NCBI RefSeq assembly: GCF_033568475.1
Contig: NC_133120.1
Coordinates: forward strand, 96,552,151 to 96,616,150
DNA from: Henckelia pumila
Taxonomy: Eukaryota > Streptophyta > Magnoliopsida > Lamiales > Gesneriaceae
Direction of reading: 5' to 3'
Length of the DNA stretch: 64,000 bases
The first letter of the stretch is position 1. The number at the start of each line of letters is the position of its first letter. Below, one piece after another: positions 33,355-44,241 of the stretch. The notes below the pieces were generated by a model that was not told the origin of the DNA, did not search any database, and saw only the letters and a list, made by a program, of their open reading frames with translations. The position numbers were made by a program, and so were the translations under genes.

Positions 33355-35682
33355 ATGGCTTACGTAATAAACTGGCTTTTGATCTCCTCCCTCTTTCTTT
33401 ATTAACACCGTGCTCACAGCAAACTCTGTCGTGGAGATATAAACCCACAATCTCTCCCCTGGTTCGGGCTTAACCAGGATGGGCAGATTTGCCAGATGCT
33501 CCTTTAATTCCTGAAAAGCCCGTTCACAATACTCACTCCATCCAAATCTCTGAGCCTTCCTCAACACCTGAAAGAAAAGATGACTCCGGTGGGCAGACCG
33601 AGCAATGAAACGAGACAGGGCAGTGACTCTTCCAGTCAACCGCTGCACTTCCCTAATGGAGGAGGGTGATGGCATCTCCCTCAGGATTTTTACTTTCTCC
33701 GGGTTTACCTCTATTCCTCTCTCGGTCACTACAAATCCCAAGAATTTCCCGCTTTTCACTCCGATCACGCACTTGGCCGGGTTAAGCTTCACCCCGTACC
33801 TTCGCAAGGTACCAAAGGTTTCTTCCAAGTCAGGAATAAAATAGTCCCTGGTCCTGGATTTCACCAAAATATCATCCACATATACCTCGACATTTCGGCC
33901 CAATTGATTTTTGAAAACTCTATCCATCATCATTTGATAGGTGGCTCCTGCATTCTTTAACCCAAAAGGCATAACCACATAACAAAACGTTCCTCCTGAC
34001 GTAACAAAACTGACCTTATCCTGATCCTCCCTAGCCAGGGGAATTTGATGGTATCCCTGGTAAGCATCCATAAAGCAAAGCAGCTCATAACCAGAGGTAG
34101 AATCTACTAACTGATCAATCTGGGGCAGGGGATAGCAGTCCTTGGGGCAGGCTTTGTTTAAGTCTCGAAAATCTATGCACATTCTCCATTTCCCTGTACT
34201 TTTGGGTACCAGCACTATGTTAGATAACCAAGTAGGAAACTGTACCTCTTTAACGTGCCCTGCTTCCAGAAGTTCCCGGACTTGCTCAGCAATGACCTTG
34301 TCTTTTTCTGCCCCAAAGTGTCTCTTCTTTTGCCTGACGGGTCGGGATCCTGAGAGGATATTTAGCCTATGTACTGCCAAATGGGCCGGGACTCCAGTTA
34401 GCTCCTTAGGAGACCAGGCAAACACATCCGCGTTCTGGGTCAGGCAGGTCTTTAATTGCTCAACCAAAGCAGGCTCCATCCCCCGAGCCACCCGGGCGAT
34501 CTTCCCCGGCTGTCCAGGCACTACCTCCACCTCCTCATATTCTTCTTTTACTTCTCCTACCGCGCACACCTCTTCTTGTCTGGAACCATCTCTCCTCTCC
34601 GTCCCTCGTGCCCTCTTGTTATCCACCCGGATGGTGTCCGCATAACACCGTCGGGATGAGTGTTGATCTCCCTTTACTTCGCCCACTCGATCCCCCACCG
34701 GGAATTTGATCTTTTGGTGGTAAGAGGAAGCGACAGCCCTAAAGTCATTTAAGGCCGGCCTTCCCAGGATAATATTGTAGGAAGATGGGGCCTCCACCAC
34801 GGTGAAGAGGGCCATGACAGTCTTCTTTTTATCGCCCGATCCTAACGTAATAGGCAACCGCACTTCTCCTTTAGGCCGAATGGTATGTCCTGCAAACCCA
34901 TACAGGGATGTTTTTACAGGGTTAACCTCACATCCCCGCAAGTCCATTTGCTCAAACGCATCCTGGAAAATGACATTCACAGAACTCCCCGAATCCACAA
35001 ACACCCTTCTTATGTCATAGTTAGCCACATGCGCTCGGATGAGTAAAGCATCGTTGTGGGGTAAACACACTCCCTCCAAATCCTCGGGCCCAAATGTAAC
35101 GACTGGGCAGGGATCTGGTCTCCGGGCCTTGATTCCCAGGACCTCTCTTTTGCTCCAAGATTTCCGAGCCCTATTAGAGTCCCCATCAGTGGATCCTCCC
35201 GAAATCATGTTGATCACCCCTTTGGAAGATCCCTCTCGGGGTCCTTTGTCAGGCCCCCGTGACGTTACCTCCCGGGCTTTCGAGGGGTCAGGCCTATTGT
35301 CTCGCGAGATGTCAAATCGGGATACCCAGTGGCGTCCCCTCTGCTTTTTCTCCACATGCTTTGTTTCCTCGGGCACAGGCTGTTCTGGCTCCACGACGAG
35401 CCTCCGACACTCGCTAGTGTCGTGTGTGTTAACCCGGTGTATCGAACAGTATTTTCCCGGCCTTTTTGGAGGCAACGGCTGGACATTCTCCTCACACAAG
35501 TGGATTTCCCGATCCCGGGCTACCCTGTGAGGAGCAAAAGCAACAAGCCTCCCCGGTTGATCCTGCCTTCTTCTTCCTTGACTACCCTGGTTTCCTCTCT
35601 CCTTTTGCTCTTCCCTCCTGTCCTTCTCCCTCTTTTGTCGCTGGGCCTCCTCCATATTGATATATTTCTCGGCTCGAGCCAA
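33355..35682 (-). pseudogene. Element A gag C-terminus, protease, RT and first RNase H
   Basis: Read leftward. A highly charged gag tail ('EKYINMEEAQRQKREKDRREE') leads to the Tat-type zinc motif ('YCSIHRVNTHDTSECRRLV'). Protease follows with D-S-G-S ('VFVDSGSSVNVIF', near 34984-34999). RT follows with 'WLSNIVLVPKSTGKWRMCIDFRDLNKACPKD', 'PFGLKNAGATYQMMMD' and the catalytic YVDD at 33871-33882. The start of the first RNase H ('LWVYISTTEFAVSTVLIKKEG') follows before the guest element. No stop interrupts this stretch. The frame continues at 24157 once the guest is removed. Confidence 0.92.
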
Positions 35683-36516
35683 GAGGTCCTCGAAGTACCG
35701 GGGGGCCCTCTTGACCAGAGACCGGAAGAATTCTCCTTATCTAAGCCCTTGCGTGAAAGCAGTGATTTTGGTTTCAGGTGCACATGCAGGCACTTCCAAG
35801 GCCACTCTATTGAACTTTTTAATATAAGCTCTTAAAGACTCCTCGTTTAGCTGCTTTATCTCGAAGAGGCTGAGAGTGGTTTTCTTGTATCGCTTGCTGC
35901 TGCTGAAGTGTTGCAAAAAGACCTTCCGGAATTCTTTGAAAGTCTTAATGCTTCCTTCTTCCAGATTTTCGAACCATCTCTGGGCGGAGTCCACCAAGGT
36001 AGTTAGAAATACCTTGCACTTGATTTGATCACCATAACAATGCAACATTGCCACGTTCTCAAACCGGGTTACATGCTCCTCGGGATCAGCGCTGCCATCA
36101 TACACTTTGATTTTGGCGGACTTGAAATAGACTGGCAATGGCTCCCCAATGATTTCCGGAGAGAAGGGACAGCCCAAACTTTTGACCCGCGCGGATTCCC
36201 GCGGGTCAGTATTCTCTAGTTTTTGTATTTTTTGCTTCAACATTTCCAGCTCCCCTACCATGGTGACATTTGCCGATCCTACATGTGAATTTCCCTCATC
36301 CTCCACGTGTATGCCTTTACTCTTCTCTATCTCGGGCCTCGGTCCTGGCTCTCCTTCCCTTTCTACTTCTTTTTCATTATCCTTCCTTTGGCCCTCCTTT
36401 TCTCCTTGTTGTATCGCCATGATTCTTTGTAGAGCCGCGTCCATCATAGCGTCCACTTGCTCCTGGATTGCGGCCACTGCTCGACGAGAGCTTTCAAGAT
36501 CATCGATGATGGTCAT
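35683..36516 (-). pseudogene. Element A gag, N-terminal part
   Basis: Starts at ATG 36516 (minus), 23 bases past the primer site. A coiled-coil-like charged leader precedes the Retrotrans_gag domain ('FENVAMLHCYGDQIKCKVFLTTL', 'AQRWFENLEEGSIKTFKEFRKVFLQHF', 'LRAYIKKFNRVALEV'). TAA at 35737-35739 breaks it, and the same frame continues into the pol portion. Confidence 0.88.
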
Positions 36517-36538
36517 ATCTACGCCTTAGACTCAATTT

Positions 36539-36554
36539 CCCACAGACGGCGCCA
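36539..36554 (-). other. Primer-binding site of element A
   Basis: On the minus strand TGGCGCCGTCTGTGGG, one base inside the right LTR. This is a characteristic primer site of plant Tat-type elements. Its first nine bases fit the 3' end of plant tRNA-Asp; the tRNA identity is my inference. Confidence 0.8.
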
Positions 36555-36555
36555 A

Positions 36556-37309
36556 TGATGCGATTATCACAAAATGACTACCCGGGGATGGGTAAATTCC
36601 CGAGCGGAAAAGGTAGGCGAAGATACAAAATATATGAATATCTTATTCGTTTGGAGACGAAGTTCTACCAATATTTTTTTAGAGAGTCAGTCCATCCCCT
36701 ACCTTGCCCCCCAGGATGGGCTTTTATACTCGCCCACCCGGGTCCTCAATGATTACTGGGTATGGCCTTACTGACAACTTTTAGGGTGATAAGATGGTTA
36801 TCACGTGTGATTTAGATCCCCATAATTTCCGAACAGAGCTCACTCCTTTGGATCGTGTTTAGTAATGAATGGATTTGTGATTTGAACCTGACATACTTCA
36901 AATAAACGTGGCCGTTTTCTGGCCCTAAAAATAGAAAGGCCGGGGCCCCACTGGTTTTCCTTTCCTTTCCTAACTTCCGAAGGCTTACTCCGGGAGGTTC
37001 TAGCTCCCAGGCCCCTTACCCGGGTTCCTTTCAATCTCCTGTATCGGTCCGGGTGCTAAGGCCTCCCAGGTTAAGCCTTTCTTGCAGATCCCAGGTTACT
37101 GCCCCCCAGTCCCGGGTTCTTTAATATGTTGCGGTTACACCATCCTCTCGAGTCCAATCCACCCGGGGTATCGTCATCCCGGGTATGTGATATCATCACA
37201 CTTCCTAAAGATAGTCGGGCTAGGACCTGCTCCGCTGTCCCGAGAAGCTAATACCATCTTTTCGGGTCCAATCCACCCGGGGTATCGTTATCCTGGGTAT
37301 GTGATATCA
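36556..37309 (-). repeat. Element A right LTR (5' LTR, 754 bp)
   Basis: Starts (plus reading) TGATGCGATTATCAC and ends GTATGTGATATCA, then TA repeat. Nearly identical to 17649-18402 and contains two 114-bp unit starts. Confidence 0.85.
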
Positions 37310-37996
37310 ATATATATATATAGGCTCACGTTACAGGGAATTTTGTTTTGATGTTGACTCTTATCGGTGGGACGAGTTTCTTGGAAGAGTAAGTCAGCTA
37401 GACTGGATTAATGGCAAGTTGAAATATTGGGGGACGTCGGGTTTTTAATTTTTCTTATAAAATATCAAAATATCACGATATTTTAACAAAAAATTGTTTT
37501 TTTAGATATTTTTCAATAAGACAAAAAATAAATGAAATAAAATTTAAAATTTTAGGTTTTAATTTCATACAATATTTCTCCGTTTAATGGTAATATATTA
37601 TAAAAAAAAATTAAAATTCAATCATCTTAACAGAGGCCCATTTTCAGCTATGAAAAATAAATATTGAAATCGATCTATTAAATCCATCATAAATATATAA
37701 AATAAAAATTTAAAACAAACTCAAAAATAAATAAATAAAGGGTTTCGGCCGTGACCCTTCATGGCAATTATGCTGCATCCGCCCATGATATTAATAATCT
37801 CAATTCATAGATTTCAAGAAAACATAATTAAATGCAATGCGATGTATTAATAATCTCAATTCATAGATTTCTTTACCCTTTCAAGAACACATCATTTAAT
37901 GCAACGCGATGTAATATTTCATGGTCGATGTCATGTAGGCATTTGGTTGGGTGTTGCAAAAGTGTGGAAAGTCGTGAGGTTAGCAATTAAAGCATG

Positions 37997-38039
<43 letters not shown>

Positions 38040-38559
38040 TCCAAAACGCATACATTAATTTGTCCTGTCCCACGAAATAAAAAAAATTTCTGTGACCTCA
38101 GATTTTATATTTTTCAGAGGAAAAGATTAAAGAAAGCATATGAATAATATTCTCTTTTGGATATTGTTATTGAAAAAGTGGGATCTTAACGTAGAAAAAG
38201 ATGCCCTCAAGCGTGAAGAAATATTAGAATAATGTTGCTCAAACATATTTAAGAATCTCGACCAGAAAGGTCAATTATACTTTAATCTTGGTTACTGTAC
38301 CAAATTGGATCTCAATACTAGGGCACCGGCGCAGATTGTAGTCTCCCATTTTGTGTGAACACGGGCTTTCGTGATACTTTTGAAAGACTTAAAATCGTAT
38401 CAAACTAATGATTATGACAGATTAATAATTAATCTATCTTTTATCTCGCCTACCAAACTAGGCCTAGAACTCTTCTTCCTACATTTTTATCATCTAAAAA
38501 TCTTACGGAAGTACACAAAAAAAGAAAGAAAGAAAGACAAGCTAACAAAAATAAAAATT
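37310..38559. other. Host non-coding DNA; no gene seen
   Basis: AT-rich. It contains a roughly 65-bp direct duplication (37788-37910, unit 'attaataatctcaattcata' ... 'aatgcaacgcgatgta'), a microsatellite, and 'gatgccctcaagcgtgaa' near 38200, shared with 17468. A short stretch at about 37334-37388, bounded by ttacag and gtaagt, could be an exon fragment but nothing supports it further. Confidence 0.5.
37998..38040. repeat. CA/TA compound microsatellite
   Basis: About 9 CA units followed by about 12 TA units. Confidence 0.95.
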
Positions 38560-38693
38560 TACGATTGCACTTTCCCCAGTAGCAACGTTATTCTCCTCTC
38601 TGTTTTTCCCAGATTTTTTGATCATACAATTCACCTCGGAAGTATTTGCGATCTTTCAAACCAGGAATTAAGCCTTCCTAAATTCATAAGATT
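38560..38693 (-). pseudogene. Relic of the unknown membrane-protein last exon (copy 3, C-terminal end)
   Basis: 'ttcacctcggaagtatttgc' and 'ctttcaaaccaggaattaagccttcctaaattcat' match the end of the exon at 45738-45800. It is interrupted by two repeats (38694-40205), and the rest of the exon resumes at 40206. Confidence 0.6.
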
Positions 38694-39148
38694 AAGAATT
38701 GGGTAGGGACGGGAAAAAAATCGAAATACCGTCATACCGCCTATACCGTAACAAAAAAAACCATATATATACCCCAAAATTTGGTATCAGTATCGGTATA
38801 AGATTTTCAAATTTTCGGTATTTCGGTATACCGAAAAAAGTAGATATACACGGTATCGGTATGATACAACATATACCGAAAAAGGGTAAAAAAATCGGTA
38901 TACACGGTATCATACCAATACCGTACCGATTTTTTTTACCCTTTTTCGGTATATGTTGTATCATACCGATACCATGTATATCTACTTTTTTCGGTATACC
39001 GAAATATTGAAAATTTGAAATACACGGTATCATACCAATACCGTACCGAATTTCGGTATGGATTTATGTCATACGGAAATTTGTCGGTATACTGAAATTT
39101 TGGGTACGGTATTGATATCGAAAATTACTGTACCGAACCACCCCTAAA
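38694..39148. mobile_element. Foldback MITE rich in 'cggtatacc' motifs
   Basis: About 455 bp. The central part (about 38815-39010) is a near-perfect palindrome: 'cggtataccgaaaaaagtag' ... 'aaaagggtaaaaaaatcgg' mirrored by 'ccgattttttttaccc' ... 'ctacttttttcggtatacc'. The right end reads (minus) 'taggggtggttcggtac', a hAT-like terminus common in plant MITEs. The left end 'attgggtagggacgg' matches it only partly. Confidence 0.65.
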
Positions 39149-39376
39149 ATTAGGGATGTCAATGGGGCGGGTCGGGGACGGGGATGCCTTCCCCATCCCC
39201 GTCCCCGAATTCAATTCCGATCCTCATACCCGCCTCGATCCCCATTAATTTTTATCGGGGATTCCCCGTACCCATCCACGCGGGGACCAAATCCCCATAC
39301 CCATACCCGAAAATATATATATATATATCTATATTATAAATAAATTTTATTATAATATATATATATATATATATAT

Positions 39377-39548
39377 AGAGTTTCTTTCAAGTGTCCACCT
39401 ATCATGTCCACTACCATGCCCACCAATGATGTGACACTATTCTATTGGATGTGATAAAGATGTGATAAATTGTAGGTCCAATAGAATAGTGCCACATTAT
39501 TGGTGGGCATGGTAGTGAGCATGATAGGTGGGCACTTGAAAAAAACTA
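39377..39548. mobile_element. MITE in a TA microsatellite
   Basis: The arms 'ttcaagtgtccacctatcatg' ... 'caccaatgatgtgacactattctattgga' and their complements surround a short centre. TA repeats on both sides fit insertion at TA, as for Tc1/mariner-type MITEs. Confidence 0.65.
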
Positions 39549-40012
39549 TATATATATATATATATATATATATGAATTGGTAAATTTTATTATATAAAAA
39601 TATAAAAATTATTATTCAATTTTATAATAAAATACCTAAAATATTTTGGGTCAAATTTTTTATTATAATATTAACTTTTAAAATTAAGAAAAATATTTTA
39701 AATACAAAATATTTCTATAAATAAAAATTATTATTTTAAAAAAATACTATGTATCAAAAATTTATCAAGATTATATATTGTTTCTAAATTTATCAAAATA
39801 AATAATATATATATATTTAGACTAATATAAATACTTTATATTTGTACGTAATATGAATGAGATTCAAATAATATGTTTATGTTATAAAAAACTACGTTAT
39901 CATAAACGGATGCATTATATATAATGTATAAAAATATATATAAACAAAATAATAATAATACTTTTAATTTTAATTTTTTAAATAATATTTTAGATTTAAT
40001 AAAATTGATAAT

Positions 40013-40017
40013 TAAAA

Positions 40018-40086
<69 letters not shown>
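40013..40086. repeat. TTA trinucleotide microsatellite
   Basis: About 23 uninterrupted ATT/TTA units. The open frames across it are artefacts of the period of 3. Confidence 0.95.
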
Positions 40087-40205
40087 CGAGGCGGGTTCGA
40101 AAATGGGGATAACGTCCCCATATCCGCCCCAATATGTTTCGGGGATTTTTAAAAATCCCCGACTCCGAACCCATACCCGAAAGTTCTTCCCCAAACCCGT
40201 CCCTA

Positions 40206-40370
40206 CCTAAAATTGGCCTTATGGGGTCTGGGAAAGAAAACCGAAGCCAGAGATGCAACCGAAACGTTACCTAACAATGCCAGACAACAGTCCACAAAAC
40301 GCATATATAGAACGTCGCGAAGAAGACTTGAGCCGCATGATGCAGGCGAAGCAGTAGCTCCAAATAGTCT
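40206..40370 (-). pseudogene. Relic of the unknown membrane-protein last exon (copy 3, upstream part)
   Basis: Aligns with 45921-46075: 'ggccttatggggtctgggaa' versus 'ggcctcatggaatcagagaa', and 'gccgcatgatgcaggcgaagcagtag' versus 'ctgcgcgatgcaggccaagtagtag'. Small deletions break the frame. Confidence 0.65.
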
Positions 40371-40788
40371 ATAAAAACGTTATTATAATATAAAATTATA
40401 ATAATACCCCTCATATCTTTATTCTTTATTGGTTTATATTTATTAATCATTAAAAAGGTTTAAACTAGAATTTACAATAGATTAAGGGTGGATTAAAAAA
40501 AATAGATTAAGGGTTGAAAAGTGTGTATATGGAAGAAATGTGTATTTTAATATTTACTAGGGATTGATGAAAAAAGTGTTTGCAAATACAAAGGTAGCTA
40601 GTTTTGTCTCCAAAAAGATAAATAACCACATCACATTTACAAAATGATTGTACTTATACAAAGACTTATCCACCCCCACAAAAGGTTACAAAAAATACAC
40701 AACAAACTCGTTCGATTGCATATAAAGTTCTTCTAGTTATTTATTTATTTTTGCTATATATCTAATCTGCGAGTTTGATGATCATGAT
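40371..40788. other. Host non-coding DNA
   Basis: AT-rich 3' flank of the decayed gene. 'tatacaaagacttatccaccccc' near 40655 corresponds to 17090. The last five bases, ATGAT, are the target site of element 2. Confidence 0.6.
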
Positions 40789-42266
40789 TGTAAAAACCCG
40801 AAACTTGGTGTGCAAGACTACACTAATATGGAAAGATCTCTCAAATTATGCAAAGTATACTCTTACCTTTTTTCCATGATCTGATGATCGAAATTTTTTG
40901 GACACAAATCAATGTAATTTCAGCAATTAAATCAAGGAATATTAAGCTGCAAATTTTATTTCCTTGCTGCACAAAATCAAATCGGTTTTTGTTCCTTTTA
41001 ATCGACTAATTTTTCGTCTCCTATTTAAACACAAGAAGCCATCTCTTTCATCCCTACTTTTTCTCTCCAATTTTACCGAGACAAGCAAGAAAATCGAAGC
41101 AAGAATTCTGTCAACATTTAGCCATATTCACATGAATAAAGGTTGTCATTCTTCCTCCTTACTTCGTGAATTAGGCTGCTATTTGTAATCAAATTGGTAC
41201 ACTTGTGCTCTTCTTGGTCACGTGGAGTTGATGAAGTGGAAAACAAATTAAATTCAAAACTTAGGCTTGTGAGGTATGCCAGATTTTTGTCCACTTTCTT
41301 TGCCCAATTTCGAAGACTTAGTATATTAATTATATTCACTAATCGGCCATTTTGTCCTTAATCTCCAAGGTTAGTGGCTTAGAAAATTGAAAAGGAAAAG
41401 TCTTCAGTCAAAGCTTTGCGTAATTGTAGTAATTGATCTCGCAAATAATTTCGGTAAGTGGGCTTTGTTTTAAAATATTATGTATGATTTAAAATTCGAT
41501 CGTTCATGATAATCTTTGGAGTTTTGCTATGTAATTCTTATTCATGATAAGATTTGTTAAGAGTATGTTTTGGCACTGTTATGACTCAAATTATGAGTGG
41601 AAAGAAAATTTCCGAACCATGTTATGTTATGGCCCTGATGCGGTGGGTAAGAATAACCGACAAATGACCTCACCCCTTAGAGGGATTACATATAGGGTAC
41701 TGATCAGTTAGCCACGAATAATGAGAGAAGTTTCAGTGTCTGGCCAAAGTTATGTTATGCTATGTTATGTCATGACAATTATGTTATGATGATGTTCATG
41801 CTATGCTATGTTAAGACATGATATGAAATGTTTACGCTTTGAATTATGCTATGAGTTTTTGAAATAATATATATATGTATATATTTTGGTATGATCGATC
41901 GGCCCCCACTTGCTGAGTGTTTTCCAAAATACTCACCCCTTACTTTTCCCCTTCCAGCTGATGAAGATGATGATTTAGAGGATCGTGAACAGGATATGTT
42001 TTGGGGATGGTGATAGAGGAGCATTAATATTGAATTTTGTTATTTTATTTTGGGATTTCGCAATAATATTTTGTTATTAAGTTTTTAGACGCTTCCGCAT
42101 TTGTTTTGCTATTTTTGGATTTATTGAGTTGTAAAGACGATGTTTTGGATTTTATTTATGATAATAGACTGGTTTGGTTTATACTGGTACTACGAGGCTG
42201 GTTGTTTTATAATTTTTGTGAATTTGAAACAACGCCGGTGGCACGTCTCGGTCTCGGGGCGTGACA
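40789..42266 (+). repeat. Element 2 5' LTR
   Basis: TG...CA ended. Contains a region rich in 'ctatgttatg' (about 41750-41820) and 'ggccccca...ctgagtgttttccaaaacactcaccc'-type inverted phrases near 41900. Similar to, but clearly divergent from, the element 3 LTR. Confidence 0.93.
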
Positions 42267-42272
42267 TTAAAG

Positions 42273-42285
42273 TGGTATCAGAGCC
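42273..42285 (+). other. Primer-binding site, tRNA-Met type
   Basis: TGGTATCAGAGCC six bases after the LTR. Confidence 0.9.
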
Positions 42286-42962
42286 GCCAGGTTCATAAAT
42301 TCGGATGAGATTCTGTACCGAAAAAATTGACGTTGTCAAATTTCGACCCAAGCCTAGCGTATCCTGACCCGAAACGATCCTCTGAGTCAAACACATACTT
42401 TGTATGATCAGTGACTCTTTTAGCCCTAATTCGGTCGTTTGAACCCTCGAATTCACGTTTTTGCTATTTTTGGAAATGTTTGTTTTGCCTATAACTTTTT
42501 GTGGAAAACTCGAAATTTGATTCCGTCGATTGTTTCATACTTCTTTTGATCAGTAGTTTCAATCCTAGGATAATCTCAAAAATTTCCATTTTTGAAAAAT
42601 TTGCCCGAAAATTTCGCTTGATATCAATACTGCATGAGTAACCTATGATAAATTGTTCATCAGTTTAAATTCTGATCTTAATTCATTCTTCTTCATTTTT
42701 GGAAGATGACTATCCCTCGCACTAGAGCTACTACCTGGATTAGTTCTTTTATTTAGCATTGTTTTGATTTTTATTCAGCATGATTTTGATATCTTGGTAA
42801 TTTTGAGACTTAGCTTGTTTTGTTCACCTTCATGATATTTTGGGAATCAATAAAATAACTTTTATTCCTTTGGAGTATTTATTGATTCATTTATTCCGTT
42901 ATTTCCTTTCTTCTTTAAGTATCGTGTTTCGACAAACTCTTAGAACTCCTTTACTGTAGGAA

Positions 42963-44166
42963 ATGGCCGGAGAACCCCCAAGAACACGCAAAAACAATCG
43001 GGGGGATAATGCGAATCCACCTCCGGGAATCAGTCTTAGTAGAGAAGACCTTGCGGCTATCGCAGCAATAGTGGCGACGACCCTCCAAGGGATGGGAAAT
43101 ACAAATGGCAACGGCAACGGCAATCCGCCACCTCCTCCACCTGCTCAGAATGGAGTCAAATTCCATTATGAATCGCTCTGTAAGAACCAAACTGAAATGT
43201 TTAAGGGAGATGCTGACCCAGAGGTGGGACGAAATGGATGAAGAAGATGGAGGACCAACTGCGTTTACTTGAAGTCCCTAAAGCACTTGAAGTGGAGGTG
43301 ACAATTCCTTTTCTGGAGGACAAAGCAAGGAAATGGTGGGAAGCAGTTTCACCTGCTATGCTAGTCGCGGGACCAGTCACATGGCAACAGTTCAGTACTG
43401 CATTTTTGAAGCAGTACTTCCCAGCGGAGGTTCGAATGCAGAAGCTGAGCGACTTCGAAAATTTCATGCAATCTTCAGATTTGACAGTGGTGGAGTACAC
43501 CTCCAAGTTCAATGAGCTCGGGTCTTACGCCCCAACTATTATGGGAGATGATGAGCTGAAGTTGCACCGGTTCAATAAGGGGTTGAGCAGCCGAATCCAG
43601 TCGGCATTAGCAGTTTATCAGCCTGCCAACTTTGCAGACTTGATGGGAGCGGCCATCCGAGCTGAATCGGATATCAAGCGTCGTGAGAATGACTTCCACA
43701 ACAAACGACCTCTGACGGACCAATCTTCTTCGAACGAGCATATTTCCAAGCGCCCGAACCATTCTGGTGAATTTTTCAAGGAAACGTATTCTGCTCCCAA
43801 TCTCCCACCGATCAAGCTATGTCCCATCTGCAACCTCCGACACAAAGGGGAATGTCGTCGGAAAATTGGCGCTTGTTTCAACGTGGCAAGTTAGGACACT
43901 GAATGTCTAATTGTCCTGAACCCGTGAAGCCGAGGACGGGACCAATTCCTGGCACCACTCAGAATCAACCGAAGAAAGCTAAGCCCAACGCCCGTGTGTT
44001 TGCTATCACACAAGAAGAGGCTGATGACGCGAATGAAGTCGTGGCAGGTGCCATTTTCATCAATACTGAGCCTGCATATGTTTTATTTGATTGTAGTGTC
44101 ACTCATTCGTTTATATCTAGGAGGTTCGCTAAGAAGTTAGGGCTTATACTTGAGGAACTGACTTAA
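42963..44166 (+). pseudogene. Element 2 gag and truncated protease
   Basis: ATG 42963. It has a Pro/Asn-rich leader ('GISLSREDLAAIAAIVATTL') and a Retrotrans_gag domain ('[14 protein letters not shown]', '[14 protein letters not shown]', '[13 protein letters not shown]'). One base is missing near 43230 and another in the zinc knuckle near 43883 ('CFN' then a shift), and the knuckle region carries a TGA. The protease signature reads D-C-S-V-T instead of the usual D-x-G-A-T, so its Gly is lost. It stops at 44166, before RT. Confidence 0.87.
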
Positions 44167-44228
44167 CTATTTAGAGTAGCGACCCCTAAGAGCAAGTTAA
44201 CCCAAGTTTCGAGGACGAAACTTTTCAT

Positions 44229-44241
44229 AAGGAGGGAGGGA
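44229..44241 (+). other. Element 2 polypurine tract
   Basis: 'aaggagggaggga' directly before the 3' LTR. Confidence 0.85.

Larger units (their letters stand above)
17649..37309 (-). mobile_element. Element A: Ty3/gypsy retrotransposon of the Tat lineage with an antisense gene
   Basis: Runs on the minus strand: LTR and PBS at the right (36556-37309, 36539-36554), gag, protease, RT, RNase H, a second RNase H, integrase, then an antisense gene (18933-21428) and the second LTR at the left. The TGGCGCCGTCTGTGGG primer site, a second archaeal-type RNase H and the antisense ORF together fit the plant Tat lineage (family knowledge). The outer termini are TG...CA with ATATA on both sides, in a TA microsatellite. 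Without its guest (24158-33354 plus 5 bp) it spans about 10.5 kb. gag-pol holds two nonsense codons and a mutated integrase. Confidence 0.88.
39149..40205. repeat. Repeat with GC-rich ends and AT core
   Basis: The left end 'gggatgtcaatggggcgggtcgggg' with many ggggat/atcccc motifs and the right end 'cccgtccctacctaaaattgg' are loosely inverted. The core is AT-rich and holds a smaller MITE (39377-39548) and microsatellites. Repeats of this style are dispersed in plant genomes; the superfamily is not assigned. Confidence 0.45.

Noticed and set aside
37334..37388. Possible internal exon bounded by ttacag and gtaagt
   Set aside because: Isolated; no flanking exons and no recognisable peptide.
38699..39033. 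Open frames on both strands in the cggtatacc hairpin
   Set aside because: The palindrome gives similar peptides on both strands, as expected by symmetry; no evidence of coding.
39836..40258. Open frame with a long poly-Asn or poly-Leu tract
   Set aside because: It is the translation of a TTA microsatellite.
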